NCBI GenBank assembly: GCA_905215045.1
Contig: CAJMOO010000031.1
Location: forward strand, 1-21,780
Source: an uncultured bacterium
GTDB lineage: Bacteria > Bacillota_A > Clostridia > Lachnospirales > Lachnospiraceae
DNA: 21,780 nucleotides
Direction of reading: 5' to 3'
Shown here one piece after another: positions 1 through 7,621 of the stretch (position 1 is the stretch's first letter; the number at the start of each line of letters is the position of its first letter). The position numbers were made by a program, and so were the translations under genes. A model generated the notes under the pieces. That model saw only the letters and a list, made by a program, of their open reading frames with translations, was not told the DNA's origin and searched no databases.

Positions 1-638
1 TATTCAGCGGTGGACAAGACAGCACAACATGCCTTTTCTGGGCAAAGAAGAAATACGATGAAGTGATCGCACTTTCATTTAACTACGGACAGAGACATTC
101 CAAAGAACTTGAATGTGCCAAGAAGATCTGCAAAGAACATGGTGTAGAACATCATATCTTAGATATGGAACTGTTAAATCAGTTAGCACCAAACTCTCTT
201 ACCAGAGTGGATATGGAAGTAGATCATGAAGCACCAAAAGAAGGAACACCAAATTCATTTGTTGATGGAAGAAATATGTTATTCTTAACATTTGCAGCCG
301 TTTTTGCAAAACAAAGAGACATTCATGTATTAGTAACTGGTGTATCACAAAGTGATTTCAGCGGATACCCAGACTGCCGCCATGTCTTTATCTCATCTCT
401 GGAGACAACATTAACACTTGCCATGGATTACGAATTTGAAGTGATCACACCACTGATGTGGATCGACAAGAAACAGACATGGAAGATGGCTGATAAGTTG
501 GGTGTCTTTGATATCGTAAGAAATGAAACTCTGACATGTTATAACGGAGTGATGGGAGATGGATGTGGAGAATGCCCGGCATGTAAGTTGAGAAGACATG
601 GATTAGAGGAATATTTAAAAGTCCGTGGACATAAATAA
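1..638 (+). CDS. queC: 7-cyano-7-deazaguanine synthase QueC, 5' end cut by window edge
   Basis: ATP-dependent enzyme that turns 7-carboxy-7-deazaguanine plus ammonia into preQ0, the cytosolic precursor of queuosine in tRNA. The reading frame is open from the first full codon at position 3, and the start codon lies outside the window. Codons at 6-23 give SGGQDS, the PP-loop ATP-pyrophosphatase signature. Near the C-terminus four cysteines at 537, 564, 573 and 582 form C-x8-C-x2-C-x2-C, the family zinc site, so the visible part looks intact. Only a short N-terminal piece is missing. A strong terminator follows 16 nt after the stop, so queC ends its transcript. Partner genes such as queD and queE, if linked, would be upstream and are not visible. 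Confidence 0.96.
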   Translation, partial: FSGGQDSTTCLFWAKKKYDEVIALSFNYGQRHSKELECAKKICKEHGVEHHILDMELLNQLAPNSLTRVDMEVDHEAPKEGTPNSFVDGRNMLFLTFAAVFAKQRDIHVLVTGVSQSDFSGYPDCRHVFISSLETTLTLAMDYEFEVITPLMWIDKKQTWKMADKLGVFDIVRNETLTCYNGVMGDGCGECPACKLRRHGLEEYLKVRGHK

Positions 639-653
639 GAATATACAAAAGAG

Positions 654-687
654 AAAAAGAATCTTGTGGTTGTACAAGGTTCTTTTT
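654..687 (+). terminator. intrinsic terminator after queC
   Basis: Two 14-nt arms (654-667 and 674-687) pair fully with one G-T wobble around a 6-nt loop. The right arm ends in TTCTTTTT. It separates queC from the alcohol dehydrogenase. Confidence 0.9.
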
Positions 688-732
688 GCTATTTATACAT
701 ATGAATAAATGATAAAAATTTGCAGGAAAGCA

Positions 733-761
733 TTGATAAAATTTTAACAAGGGTGTACAAT
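733..761 (+). promoter_or_regulatory. sigma-A-type promoter of the alcohol dehydrogenase
   Basis: TTGATA (733-738), a 17-nt spacer, then TACAAT (756-761). It lies between the queC terminator and the gene and leaves an untranslated leader of about 85 nt. I see no convincing Rex-type operator. Confidence 0.7.
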
Positions 762-853
762 GTATTTGTAGCAAAACAATCGATTGAAATCGGATCATTA
801 AATGTATGAGGATAAGTTCAATTTCGGTCATCCAGGTAAAAGGAGATGTAGTT

Positions 854-2029
854 ATGGCAAGATTTACATTACCAAGAGATTTATACTTCGGAGAAAACGC
901 ATTAGAGACACTGAAAACAATCAAAGGAAACAAAGCAGTATTATGCCTAGGCGGCGGATCCATGAAACGTTTTGGATTTGTTGACAAGGTCGTTGAATAT
1001 TTGAAAGAAGCTGGAATTGAGACAAAACTGATAGAAGGAATTGAACCAGATCCATCCGTAGAGACGGTTATGAAAGGTGCCAAAGTGATGCAGGAATTTG
1101 AACCAGACCTGATCATTGCAATGGGTGGAGGATCACCAATTGATGCAGCAAAGGCAATGTGGGTATTTTATGAGCACCCAGAGACAACCTTTGATGACAT
1201 CAAAGATCCATTTACAATCCCACCACTTCGTAACAAAGCAACTTTTATCGCAATTCCATCAACCTCAGGAACAGCAACAGAGGTAACAGCATTCTCAGTA
1301 ATCACAGATTACAATACAGGAATCAAATATCCACTGGCTGATTTTGAGATCACACCAGATGTAGCGATCGTAGACCCATCACTGGCAGAAACAATGCCAC
1401 AGACCTTAACAGCACATACAGGAATGGATGCATTAACCCATGCGATTGAAGCCTATGTTGCAGGACTTCATTCTCCATTCTCAGATCCATTAGCGATCCA
1501 TGCGATCGAGATGATCTTTGATAACCTGAAAGCATCCTATGAAGGAGACATGCAGGCAAGAGGAAACATGCATATTGCACAGTGCTTAGCCGGAATGGCA
1601 TTTTCTAACGCACTGCTTGGAATCGTACATTCCTTAGCTCATAAGACAGGAGCAGTCTTTGATACAGGACACATCCCTCATGGATGCGCAAATGCAATTT
1701 ATCTTCCATATGTCATCCAGTACAATGCAAAAGTGTGCGAAGACAGATTCGCAATGATCGCAAGAAAATTAGGACTTCCTGGAGTGACTGATAAGGCATT
1801 AACTTTATCACTGATCAAAGCGGTAGAAGATCTGAGAGCAAGTCTTAATATTGTGTCTAATCTGAAGGATTTCGGTGTAAATGAAGACGAATTCCTTGAG
1901 AAGAAACATATGATCGCTGAGAGAGCGGTTGGGGATGCTTGTACGGGATCTAATCCGAGAGAAACATCTGTTGAGGATATGGAGAAGATATTGGAATGTA
2001 TTTATTATGGTAAGGATGTGACATTTTAA
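854..2029 (+). CDS. iron-containing (group III) alcohol dehydrogenase
   Basis: NAD(P)H-dependent dehydrogenase of the Fe-ADH superfamily, acting in the cytoplasm on alcohols/aldehydes in fermentation; butanol or ethanol dehydrogenase-like, exact substrate unknown. The 391-aa length is usual for the family. GGGS near residues 33-36 and MGGGSPIDAAKA near 90-101 form the nucleotide-binding fold. PSTSGTATE follows around 135-143. By comparison with E. coli FucO, the metal ligands are Asp192 (GMDALTHA), His196, His259 (GIVHSLAH) and His276 (IPHG), all present. I chose ATG 854 because AGGAG lies 8-12 nt upstream; the frame stays open back to ATG 806, but that start has no ribosome site. The gene is monocistronic. 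Its 3' end runs almost directly into hairpin element E1, and no ordinary terminator is seen. Confidence 0.93.
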   Translation: MARFTLPRDLYFGENALETLKTIKGNKAVLCLGGGSMKRFGFVDKVVEYLKEAGIETKLIEGIEPDPSVETVMKGAKVMQEFEPDLIIAMGGGSPIDAAKAMWVFYEHPETTFDDIKDPFTIPPLRNKATFIAIPSTSGTATEVTAFSVITDYNTGIKYPLADFEITPDVAIVDPSLAETMPQTLTAHTGMDALTHAIEAYVAGLHSPFSDPLAIHAIEMIFDNLKASYEGDMQARGNMHIAQCLAGMAFSNALLGIVHSLAHKTGAVFDTGHIPHGCANAIYLPYVIQYNAKVCEDRFAMIARKLGLPGVTDKALTLSLIKAVEDLRASLNIVSNLKDFGVNEDEFLEKKHMIAERAVGDACTGSNPRETSVEDMEKILECIYYGKDVTF

Positions 2030-2037
2030 ATTTTAAT

Positions 2038-2326
2038 TTGTGAGTTGGCCAACTGTAGATTTCGAGTATATGATAAAAAATAAATAAGCAACCGAACGCG
2101 ATGCGGTGGAATTTTGCTCATATTTTGAACAAATCGCTGATCCGCCCAATTTTCTACGAAAACTCGCTCTGTAGTTTTGTCTAAGACCAAAGTCTTTGAA
2201 GCTCAGACATTCGTCCAATTGGGCTGCGAATTTATTCAAAATATGGCAAAATTCCAATGCATCGCGTTCGGTTGCTTATTTATTTTTTATCATATACCTG
2301 AAGTCTATAGAGTGGACAATTCACAA
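2038..2326 (+). repeat. long hairpin element E1 (family shared with E2)
   Basis: A nested inverted repeat starts 8 nt after the alcohol dehydrogenase stop. The perfect 39-nt arms are 2066-2104 and 2259-2297. Looser outer pairing extends to 2038 and 2326. Inward, pairing continues with few mismatches through GGAATTTTG...ATATTTTGAA up to TCGC (2134-2137) against GCGA (2226-2229). CGCTGATCC then leads into a second perfect stem, GCCCAATT (2144-2151) with AATTGGGC (2216-2223). Inside it, CTAC/GTAG (2154-2157, 2171-2174) displays AACTCGCT (2161-2168), and AAGAC-CAAA-GTCTT makes a further hairpin. No credible protein is encoded; open frames across it are translations of the palindrome. It could be a MITE-like mobile hairpin, a structured 3' UTR RNA, or both. 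Strand is given by the CGCTGATCCGC orientation. Confidence 0.85.
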
Positions 2327-2433
2327 GATTGGAAAATTTAAGGTGGTGTGTATGTTTTACTGTATTGGCTTGTATATTTAGTTAATTGATAACTGAAAAT
2401 TCTCTCTTTTTAAGTCTCGTAGAAATTAAGTTA

Positions 2434-2533
2434 ACGTGAATTTAAAATTAAGATTTTCAAAGACAGAGGAATGGTAAATATAAGATACAAAATGCCAATT
2501 TAGTTCCCGACAAACAGAAATTTGCAAGGAAAG
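2434..2533 (+). repeat. conserved downstream flank of E1
   Basis: About 100 nt that match, in reverse complement, the segment at 7521-7621 beside E2. The two ends are strongest: one block of about 35 nt containing GATTTTCAAAGACAGAGG with about one mismatch, and one block of 19 nt containing CCGACAAACAGAAA with one mismatch. They are separated by a diverged middle of nearly identical length. It lies on the same strand relative to the hairpin core as in E2, but here 136 nt separate it from the inner arm. The surrounding 2330-2640 stretch is AT-rich with no gene. Confidence 0.75.
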
Positions 2534-2589
2534 AACTGTTGTTTTATATTACTTCGATTGGAATCCTTTAAACTATCACATGCATCAAA

Positions 2590-2648
2590 GACTTCGTCAA
2601 ATCACAATTTACAGATGAATAGACGAAGTCAGCAAAATAATGTATAAT
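2590..2648 (+). promoter_or_regulatory. promoter with overlapping dyad for the AAA/PD-(D/E)XK gene
   Basis: TAGACG (2620-2625), a 17-nt spacer and TATAAT (2643-2648) precede AGGAGG and the ATG at 2678. A perfect 9-bp inverted repeat, GACTTCGTC (2590-2598) and GACGAAGTC (2622-2630), has its right half over the -35 box. A regulator bound there could block the promoter. Confidence 0.55.
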
Positions 2649-2677
2649 AAGAACCAAAATAAGGAGGAAGCCAACTT

Positions 2678-4288
2678 ATGGGAAGATATCTAAATAGTTC
2701 AACTCCATATGCATTATATCAAGGTGAAGCAAATCAGCCATACTTTGTAGATAAATCATTATTGCTGACAGAATTGTTTCCTGTTTTGGATGCAGGAAAT
2801 CAGCATATTTGTATCACAAGACCAAGACGTTTTGGAAAAACGATCATGGCTAATATGATTGCAGCATTTTTGAGCAAAAAAGTGGATTCAGATTCGATTT
2901 TTGGTAAACTAAAGATTGCTGACAATTCAAAATATAAAGAATACAGAAATAAATATAATGTAATTTCTATCGACTTCAGTAAGATATCAAGATCCTGTGA
3001 TTCATATGCTGACTATATAGGAAAAATCGAAACCACTTTAATCAGAGATTTGAAAAAAGAACATCCACAGATTGAAGTTTATGAAGATGATTCGGCAGCG
3101 GATATTTTAGAAACGATTTTTGAAGAATGTGGTCAGGAACGCTTTGTTTTTGTTCTGGATGAATGGGATTTTATTTTTCATAAAGATTTTATTACCGAAG
3201 AAAATAAAAAGCAGTATATCCAGTTTTTGAGTAATTTATTAAAGGACCGTCCATATGTTCAAATGACTTATATGACAGGAATTCTTCCGATTGCAAAATA
3301 TTCTGATGGATCAGAATTAAATATGTTCGATGAGTATGATATGGCATGTAAGGAAAAATACAGTGAATATTTTGGGTTTGTGGAAGAAGAAGTAGATCAG
3401 CTTTATGATATTTATAAAAGGATAACAAAGAATCCAAAGATTTCAAGAAATGAATTAAAAGAATGGTATGATGGATATCGTGCGGCAGCAGGAGAGTATT
3501 TATATAATCCAAGATCAGTTGTCTGTGCATTAAGAGATAATCAACTGGCAAACTACTGGACAAGTTCAGGGACTTATGATTCTGTTTTCACTTATATTAA
3601 AGGGAATATAGCAGATGTAAGAAATGATCTTGTATTAATGGTTGCAGGAGAACATGTCCCAGCAAAAATGCAGCAATATGCAGCAACAGCAAATGAATTG
3701 CATACGAAAGACCAGATTTATTCGGCAATGGTTGTTTATGGATTGTTGACTTATGAGGATGGAAAGGTATTTATTCCAAATAAAGAGTTGATGGATAAGT
3801 TTGATGAATTACTGTTATCGAATCAACAATTAGGATATGTATATCGATTGGCAAGAGAATCTCAAAGAATGCTTCAAGCAACGATTCATGGAGATACAGA
3901 TACCATGGAAGAAATACTTGAATATGTTCATGATACAGAAGTACCTATTTATTCGTATAATAGTGAAGTAGAATTATCGGCGATTGTAAATTTAGTATAT
4001 CTTTCTGCAAGAGATGAATACCGTGTTGAGAGAGAAGATAAAGCAGGAAAAGGATTTGTAGATTTTATCTTTTATCCAAAAAGAATTGATATGCCGGGAA
4101 TTATTTTGGAACTAAAAATAGATCATACACCACAAGAAGCAATAGAGCAGATTAAAGAAAAGAATTATCAATTAAGATTCCAAGGAAAAATTGGAGAATA
4201 TCCAGTATATGACGGAAGTATATTAGCAGTTGGAATCAGTTATGATAGAAAAACGAAGAAGCATAATTGTGAAGTGGAAACGTTATAA
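2678..4288 (+). CDS. AAA-ATPase-like / PD-(D/E)XK nuclease-like protein
   Basis: A two-part protein of the family often annotated AAA_ATPase-like plus PDDEXK_9 (DUF1703), much expanded in gut Clostridia and Bacteroidetes; physiological role not established. The N-terminal domain has a P-loop-like RPRRFGKT at 48-55 and a Walker B-like FVFVLDEWD with Asp161-Glu162. The C-terminal domain carries GFVDF (Asp462) and ILELK (Glu478, Lys480), matching the D...E-x-K nuclease core, so the active-site residues appear intact. The 536-aa length is normal. The start is fixed by AGGAGG at 2663-2668. There is no signal peptide or membrane segment. It is a single-gene unit with its own promoter and a very strong terminator. 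Defence or mobile-element roles are guesses. Confidence 0.85.
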   Translation: MGRYLNSSTPYALYQGEANQPYFVDKSLLLTELFPVLDAGNQHICITRPRRFGKTIMANMIAAFLSKKVDSDSIFGKLKIADNSKYKEYRNKYNVISIDFSKISRSCDSYADYIGKIETTLIRDLKKEHPQIEVYEDDSAADILETIFEECGQERFVFVLDEWDFIFHKDFITEENKKQYIQFLSNLLKDRPYVQMTYMTGILPIAKYSDGSELNMFDEYDMACKEKYSEYFGFVEEEVDQLYDIYKRITKNPKISRNELKEWYDGYRAAAGEYLYNPRSVVCALRDNQLANYWTSSGTYDSVFTYIKGNIADVRNDLVLMVAGEHVPAKMQQYAATANELHTKDQIYSAMVVYGLLTYEDGKVFIPNKELMDKFDELLLSNQQLGYVYRLARESQRMLQATIHGDTDTMEEILEYVHDTEVPIYSYNSEVELSAIVNLVYLSARDEYRVEREDKAGKGFVDFIFYPKRIDMPGIILELKIDHTPQEAIEQIKEKNYQLRFQGKIGEYPVYDGSILAVGISYDRKTKKHNCEVETL

Positions 4289-4290
4289 AT

Positions 4291-4349
4291 AAAAAGGATA
4301 CACAATCAATAGGATGTTAACAAAGGGATTTGATTGTGTATCCTTTTTT
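4291..4349 (+). terminator. intrinsic terminator
   Basis: Perfect 19-bp stem, 4291-4309 paired with 4330-4348, 20-nt loop, ending in TTTTTT. A-run and T-run are symmetrical, so it could work in both directions, though only the upstream gene faces it. Confidence 0.92.
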
Positions 4350-4371
4350 ACTATAAATTTTCTCATATATA

Positions 4372-4400
4372 TTGACACAATTATAAAAAAGGTATATCAT
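4372..4400 (+). promoter_or_regulatory. promoter of the ABC transporter operon
   Basis: TTGACA (4372-4377), a 17-nt spacer and TATCAT (4395-4400). Predicted transcription start near 4407, inside the dyad described next. Confidence 0.8.
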
Positions 4401-4427
4401 AACTGTACTATATGAAATGGTACAGTT
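4401..4427. promoter_or_regulatory. dyad operator candidate at the transcription start
   Basis: AACTGTAC (4401-4408) and GTACAGTT (4420-4427) are a perfect 8-bp inverted repeat spaced by 11 nt, directly after the -10 box. The position suits a repressor site. No regulator gene is adjacent, so the binding protein is unknown. Confidence 0.55.
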
Positions 4428-4477
4428 AATACAATTCATACAGTAAAAACAATAAGGAAAGAGGCGATAATTTTAAT

Positions 4478-6604
4478 ATGAAAGGCAGAAAGGTGATTAT
4501 CATCTTGTATAGTATCGTACTAATCAGTACAAATATTTTGGCGTTTGTGATGTTCAGCAATTATCAGATGACACATAAGCTTTTTCAAAAGAGGGTGGCA
4601 GAGATTCAATACAGCCAGCAGGCAATAGGAAGACTGACAGATGTCCAAGAAGATTTGATAAAGTTTGCAAAGAAAAATCATATATCAATTATGAAATATG
4701 AATTCTTAAGTGGAAAGGAATTAGCAATCTATTCCACAGATGAACAAGCACTTAAGCACATGAAATTTCCATATAGTACATGGAAGATCAGAACATATTC
4801 ATTTAAAGAATTGAGAAATGTTGGATGTGGGAATACTTTTTTTATGGATGATCATACGACTCCTCAGATTGAGAAGAAATTAAAGCGTCAATTTTCAACA
4901 TACGGGAAAGTGAAATTCTATACAAATGAAGAAAAAATAGAATTGATCAATAATCTGTCACCAGTATATCTGATAGGATTTGGTGTCCTGTTTTTGATCA
5001 TAGGATTTACAAGTTATTATGTATCATCGAGAAAGAAACTGGCATTAATGAGATACTGGGGATATTCGAATGCTTCGGCTATTTGGAATATTAATAAAGA
5101 TATCATAAAAATTTTATCCATTAATGAAATCTTATGGTTGATCTTATGGCTGGCTGCAGGTTGGAAATTTGAAGGTTTGCAAAATATATGGCAATACTTT
5201 CGGACATATCTTCTCTGCAATATGGGAATTAATACAGCAATCTTTATTATGGCAGTTCTTATGAACTATCTAGTCATTTATTTCCAAACGTCGATTAGTC
5301 ATGTAAAAGGAAAAAACTTTTTTACTGGAACAAAACAAGTTTCTTATATGATTTTGACAAGTATCTTTTTTGCGTTGCTTATGATTTTGAGCAACACAGC
5401 AAATGATATGCAACGACTGCAAAGAAAAGAAAAAGCATTGGAATATTGGGATAACACAAAACACATTTACACAATAAATTTTAGGGGATATGATAACTCA
5501 GTCACAGATTTATCCAAAGAACAGAAACAGATTAATGATGAATTATCCAGATTTTATCAAGAAGGAATCAAAGATATGCAGGTATTTTTGATGAATTCAG
5601 ATAATTATGCAAAGGAAGCGGATGGAAAAGGTGGCTGGACATATGCATATCAATATAAAGGTACAAAAGAAGAGCAGATATGTTCACCTTATGGGAGAAG
5701 TGTAAGGATTGATGAGAATTATTTAAAAAGAAATCCAATAAAGACTTGTAATGGAAAATCAGTCAAAAAACAGATAGAACATAAGAAAAATACACTAAAC
5801 CTCCTGGTTCCAGAGCAATATAAGAAATATGAGAAAAAGATCATAAAACAATATAAAGATGAATTTTATTTTCAAAAAGTTACGGTAGATAATGACTATC
5901 GAAAGGCATTGAAGCAACCGAAAAATCTTTTAAAAAAGAAGGAATTAGCAGTTCACATTATTTATGTAAAAAGGAATCAAAGCTATTTTACTTATGATTC
6001 GGATACAGGAAATGATAAAAATCAGATCATAGATCCAATCGCAGTATTATTTTACGCTGATCGTATGGATTCATCGAATATTGCATTTATGTATCCAGGG
6101 GAACTGGCTCCAGGAAGTGTTTATTTCGAAGATAATTCCAGAGAACAGGGACATGCTTTTCGAAAAGTAGAGGAGTTGGAGAAGAAATTAAATATCTATC
6201 AATTTAATTCTACAACAAATGTTTATGGAATGGCAGCAGATCAACTAGTAAAGATCCAGCAAAAAGTAATATATCAAGGTGTAATTTTGGCAGCAATTAT
6301 TCTCTGTTCCGTTATATTTATAACAATTTCAATTTACGGTTACTATTATTCAAAACGACAGAAATTAATGATGCAGTCTCTCTTTGGATATCATTATCTG
6401 GAGTCGGTGAAAGAAATTTTGATCGTATTTGGAATGATCAATATAGGCACGACATTCGTTGTATATGCGATCAAACATGATCAGATCGTATGGTATTTTA
6501 TGATTTTTGCATGCATCATAGAATTTATCATCACAAAAATAGAGTATGATCACTTAAATCAGAAAAATTTGGAAGAAAGAATCATAAAAGGAGAGCAGAA
6601 TTGA
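4478..6604 (+). CDS. ABC transporter permease, bacteriocin-associated (DUF1430/lactococcin-972 type)
   Basis: Large permease resembling the bacteriocin-associated integral membrane proteins that accompany lactococcin-972-like systems, 708 aa, the expected size. Hydrophobic segments lie near residues 6-26, 162-183, 212-229, 245-268, 287-306, 600-621, 645-664 and 670-686. Two large presumably external regions (27-160 and 310-598) separate them, as in the FtsX/MacB-like plan. The start ATG is 13 nt after GAGG, a rather long spacing, but no better start is visible. The stop overlaps the ATPase start by one base (TGATG), indicating translational coupling. It probably pairs with the next gene for export or for protection against a membrane-active peptide. 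No bacteriocin precursor gene is found upstream. The family assignment comes from recognition of size, topology and partner, not a search. Confidence 0.78.
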   Translation: MKGRKVIIILYSIVLISTNILAFVMFSNYQMTHKLFQKRVAEIQYSQQAIGRLTDVQEDLIKFAKKNHISIMKYEFLSGKELAIYSTDEQALKHMKFPYSTWKIRTYSFKELRNVGCGNTFFMDDHTTPQIEKKLKRQFSTYGKVKFYTNEEKIELINNLSPVYLIGFGVLFLIIGFTSYYVSSRKKLALMRYWGYSNASAIWNINKDIIKILSINEILWLILWLAAGWKFEGLQNIWQYFRTYLLCNMGINTAIFIMAVLMNYLVIYFQTSISHVKGKNFFTGTKQVSYMILTSIFFALLMILSNTANDMQRLQRKEKALEYWDNTKHIYTINFRGYDNSVTDLSKEQKQINDELSRFYQEGIKDMQVFLMNSDNYAKEADGKGGWTYAYQYKGTKEEQICSPYGRSVRIDENYLKRNPIKTCNGKSVKKQIEHKKNTLNLLVPEQYKKYEKKIIKQYKDEFYFQKVTVDNDYRKALKQPKNLLKKKELAVHIIYVKRNQSYFTYDSDTGNDKNQIIDPIAVLFYADRMDSSNIAFMYPGELAPGSVYFEDNSREQGHAFRKVEELEKKLNIYQFNSTTNVYGMAADQLVKIQQKVIYQGVILAAIILCSVIFITISIYGYYYSKRQKLMMQSLFGYHYLESVKEILIVFGMINIGTTFVVYAIKHDQIVWYFMIFACIIEFIITKIEYDHLNQKNLEERIIKGEQN

Positions 6605-7236
6605 TGATAGAATTAAAAAATATTTGCAAAACTTTTGGAAAGCATGAGGTGCTAAAAGATTTTTCATTACAGATCAAAAAGAATGAATTTGTAGCGATCA
6701 TAGGAGAAAGTGGTGCAGGAAAAACAACAATTTTAAATATAATCTCCATGTTAGAACAACCTGATGCAGGGGAAATTGTGATTAATGAGAATAACCATTT
6801 TACAAAGAAGAAAATTCAAAATCTAAGAAGATATGTATTTGGATATATTTTTCAAAACTATGTTCTAATAGAAGAAGAGACCGTTAAAGAAAACCTGTTG
6901 ATATCCAAAAAATATCGGAAAAATTTTAAAGAACAAGAATTAGAAGAAGTGATGTATAAAGTTGGATTACCAAAAGAATATTTAGACCACAAAGTCTATG
7001 AATTAAGCGGCGGAGAACAGCAAAGAGTTGCAATTGCAAGAACGATGCTAAAACCATGCGAAATTATATTAGCAGATGAACCAACAGGAAACTTAGATGC
7101 TCATAATAAAGAAAAAGTAATCCAGTTATTCCAACAAATGAAAACAGAAGGAAAAACAATCATTTGCGTGACACACGACGAAGAAATGGCAAAGAAAGCA
7201 GATCGTATTATTTGTTTACAGAAAGAAAGAGGTTAG
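6604..7236 (+). CDS. ABC transporter ATP-binding protein (lactococcin-972 exporter type)
   Basis: Cytoplasmic ATPase of 210 aa that should energise the preceding permease. All motifs are present: Walker A GESGAGKTT (34-42), Q-loop Gln84, signature LSGGEQ (134-139), Walker B IILADE (154-159), D-loop, and switch His191. It resembles the MacB/LolD-like subfamily and the short ATPases of putative lactococcin-972 transporters. I prefer ATG 6604, overlapping the permease stop, with GGAG at 6591-6594; a TTG three bases earlier is possible. The 61-aa membrane protein follows after 5 nt, so the three genes form one operon under the promoter at 4372. Confidence 0.93.
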   Translation: MIELKNICKTFGKHEVLKDFSLQIKKNEFVAIIGESGAGKTTILNIISMLEQPDAGEIVINENNHFTKKKIQNLRRYVFGYIFQNYVLIEEETVKENLLISKKYRKNFKEQELEEVMYKVGLPKEYLDHKVYELSGGEQQRVAIARTMLKPCEIILADEPTGNLDAHNKEKVIQLFQQMKTEGKTIICVTHDEEMAKKADRIICLQKERG

Positions 7237-7241
7237 GAAAA

Positions 7242-7427
7242 ATGAAAGGTGTTTTATTAGCGTTTTTAAATGTATTATTAATTTTATTTACAGTATTGGT
7301 GCACAAGATTATTTTTAGAGTTTTGGGATTAGGATATGACAGTCTTGTATTATATTGGGGATTGTTTGTTTTGATATTCTTTATATTTGATGTAATCTTG
7401 AATTCGCTTTTTATAAAAAATGCTTAG
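7242..7427 (+). CDS. 61-aa two-helix membrane protein
   Basis: Small protein of unknown family at the end of the ABC operon, 5 nt after the ATPase stop. GAGG at 7229-7232 lies 9 nt before the ATG. Two hydrophobic helices cover about residues 3-27 and 37-58, with charged K/R/D positions between. It has no cysteines or recognisable motif. By position it could be an accessory subunit of the transporter or an immunity-like peptide; that is inference. The frame stays open upstream inside the ATPase gene, but only ATG 7242 has a ribosome site. Confidence 0.65.
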   Translation: MKGVLLAFLNVLLILFTVLVHKIIFRVLGLGYDSLVLYWGLFVLIFFIFDVILNSLFIKNA

Positions 7428-7445
7428 GATGGAAAAGGAGACTTT

Positions 7446-7502
7446 ATGGAGCTACAATTTACTGGATGCACAAAAAGAAAAAAGAATATATCATTCATAT
7501 AG
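7446..7502 (+). other. 18-codon ORF with strong ribosome site; possible gene remnant
   Basis: AAGGAG at 7435-7440, 5 nt before an ATG, is a well-placed ribosome site, yet the frame (MELQFTGCTKRKKNISFI) ends at 7502. The sequence homologous to the E1 flank begins about 20 nt later. This may be the 5' stub of a fourth operon gene lost when E2 arrived, or a genuine micro-peptide. I do not recognise the protein. The overlapping 87-codon frame from 7420 has no ribosome site and mostly translates repeat DNA. Confidence 0.35.
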
Positions 7503-7520
7503 TTTCTGGCTTATAGTGGT

Positions 7521-7621
7521 GTTTCATTACAACTTTCTGTTTGTCGGAAACTTTCTTAGAATCCTGCAACCTAGATTCAGCATACCCTCTGTCTTTGAAA
7601 ATCTTAATTTTAAAATCACGT
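7521..7621 (-). repeat. conserved downstream flank of E2
   Basis: Reverse complement of the 2434-2533 segment, with nearly the same length between the two conserved blocks. On the minus strand it directly follows hairpin E2, 9 nt from the inner arm, so hairpin and flank have the same order and strand as at E1. No intact coding frame is shared between the two copies. Confidence 0.75.

Noticed and set aside
806..853. N-terminal extension of the alcohol dehydrogenase to ATG 806
   Set aside because: No ribosome site precedes 806, while AGGAG is well placed for ATG 854, where family similarity also begins.
445..1116. 223-codon minus-strand frame
   Set aside because: It lies antisense to queC, its terminator and the alcohol dehydrogenase, has no ribosome site and resembles no protein.
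2033..2381. Two opposed frames across E1 that share a similar peptide segment
   Set aside because: The shared segment arises because both arms of the same palindrome are translated; no ribosome site.
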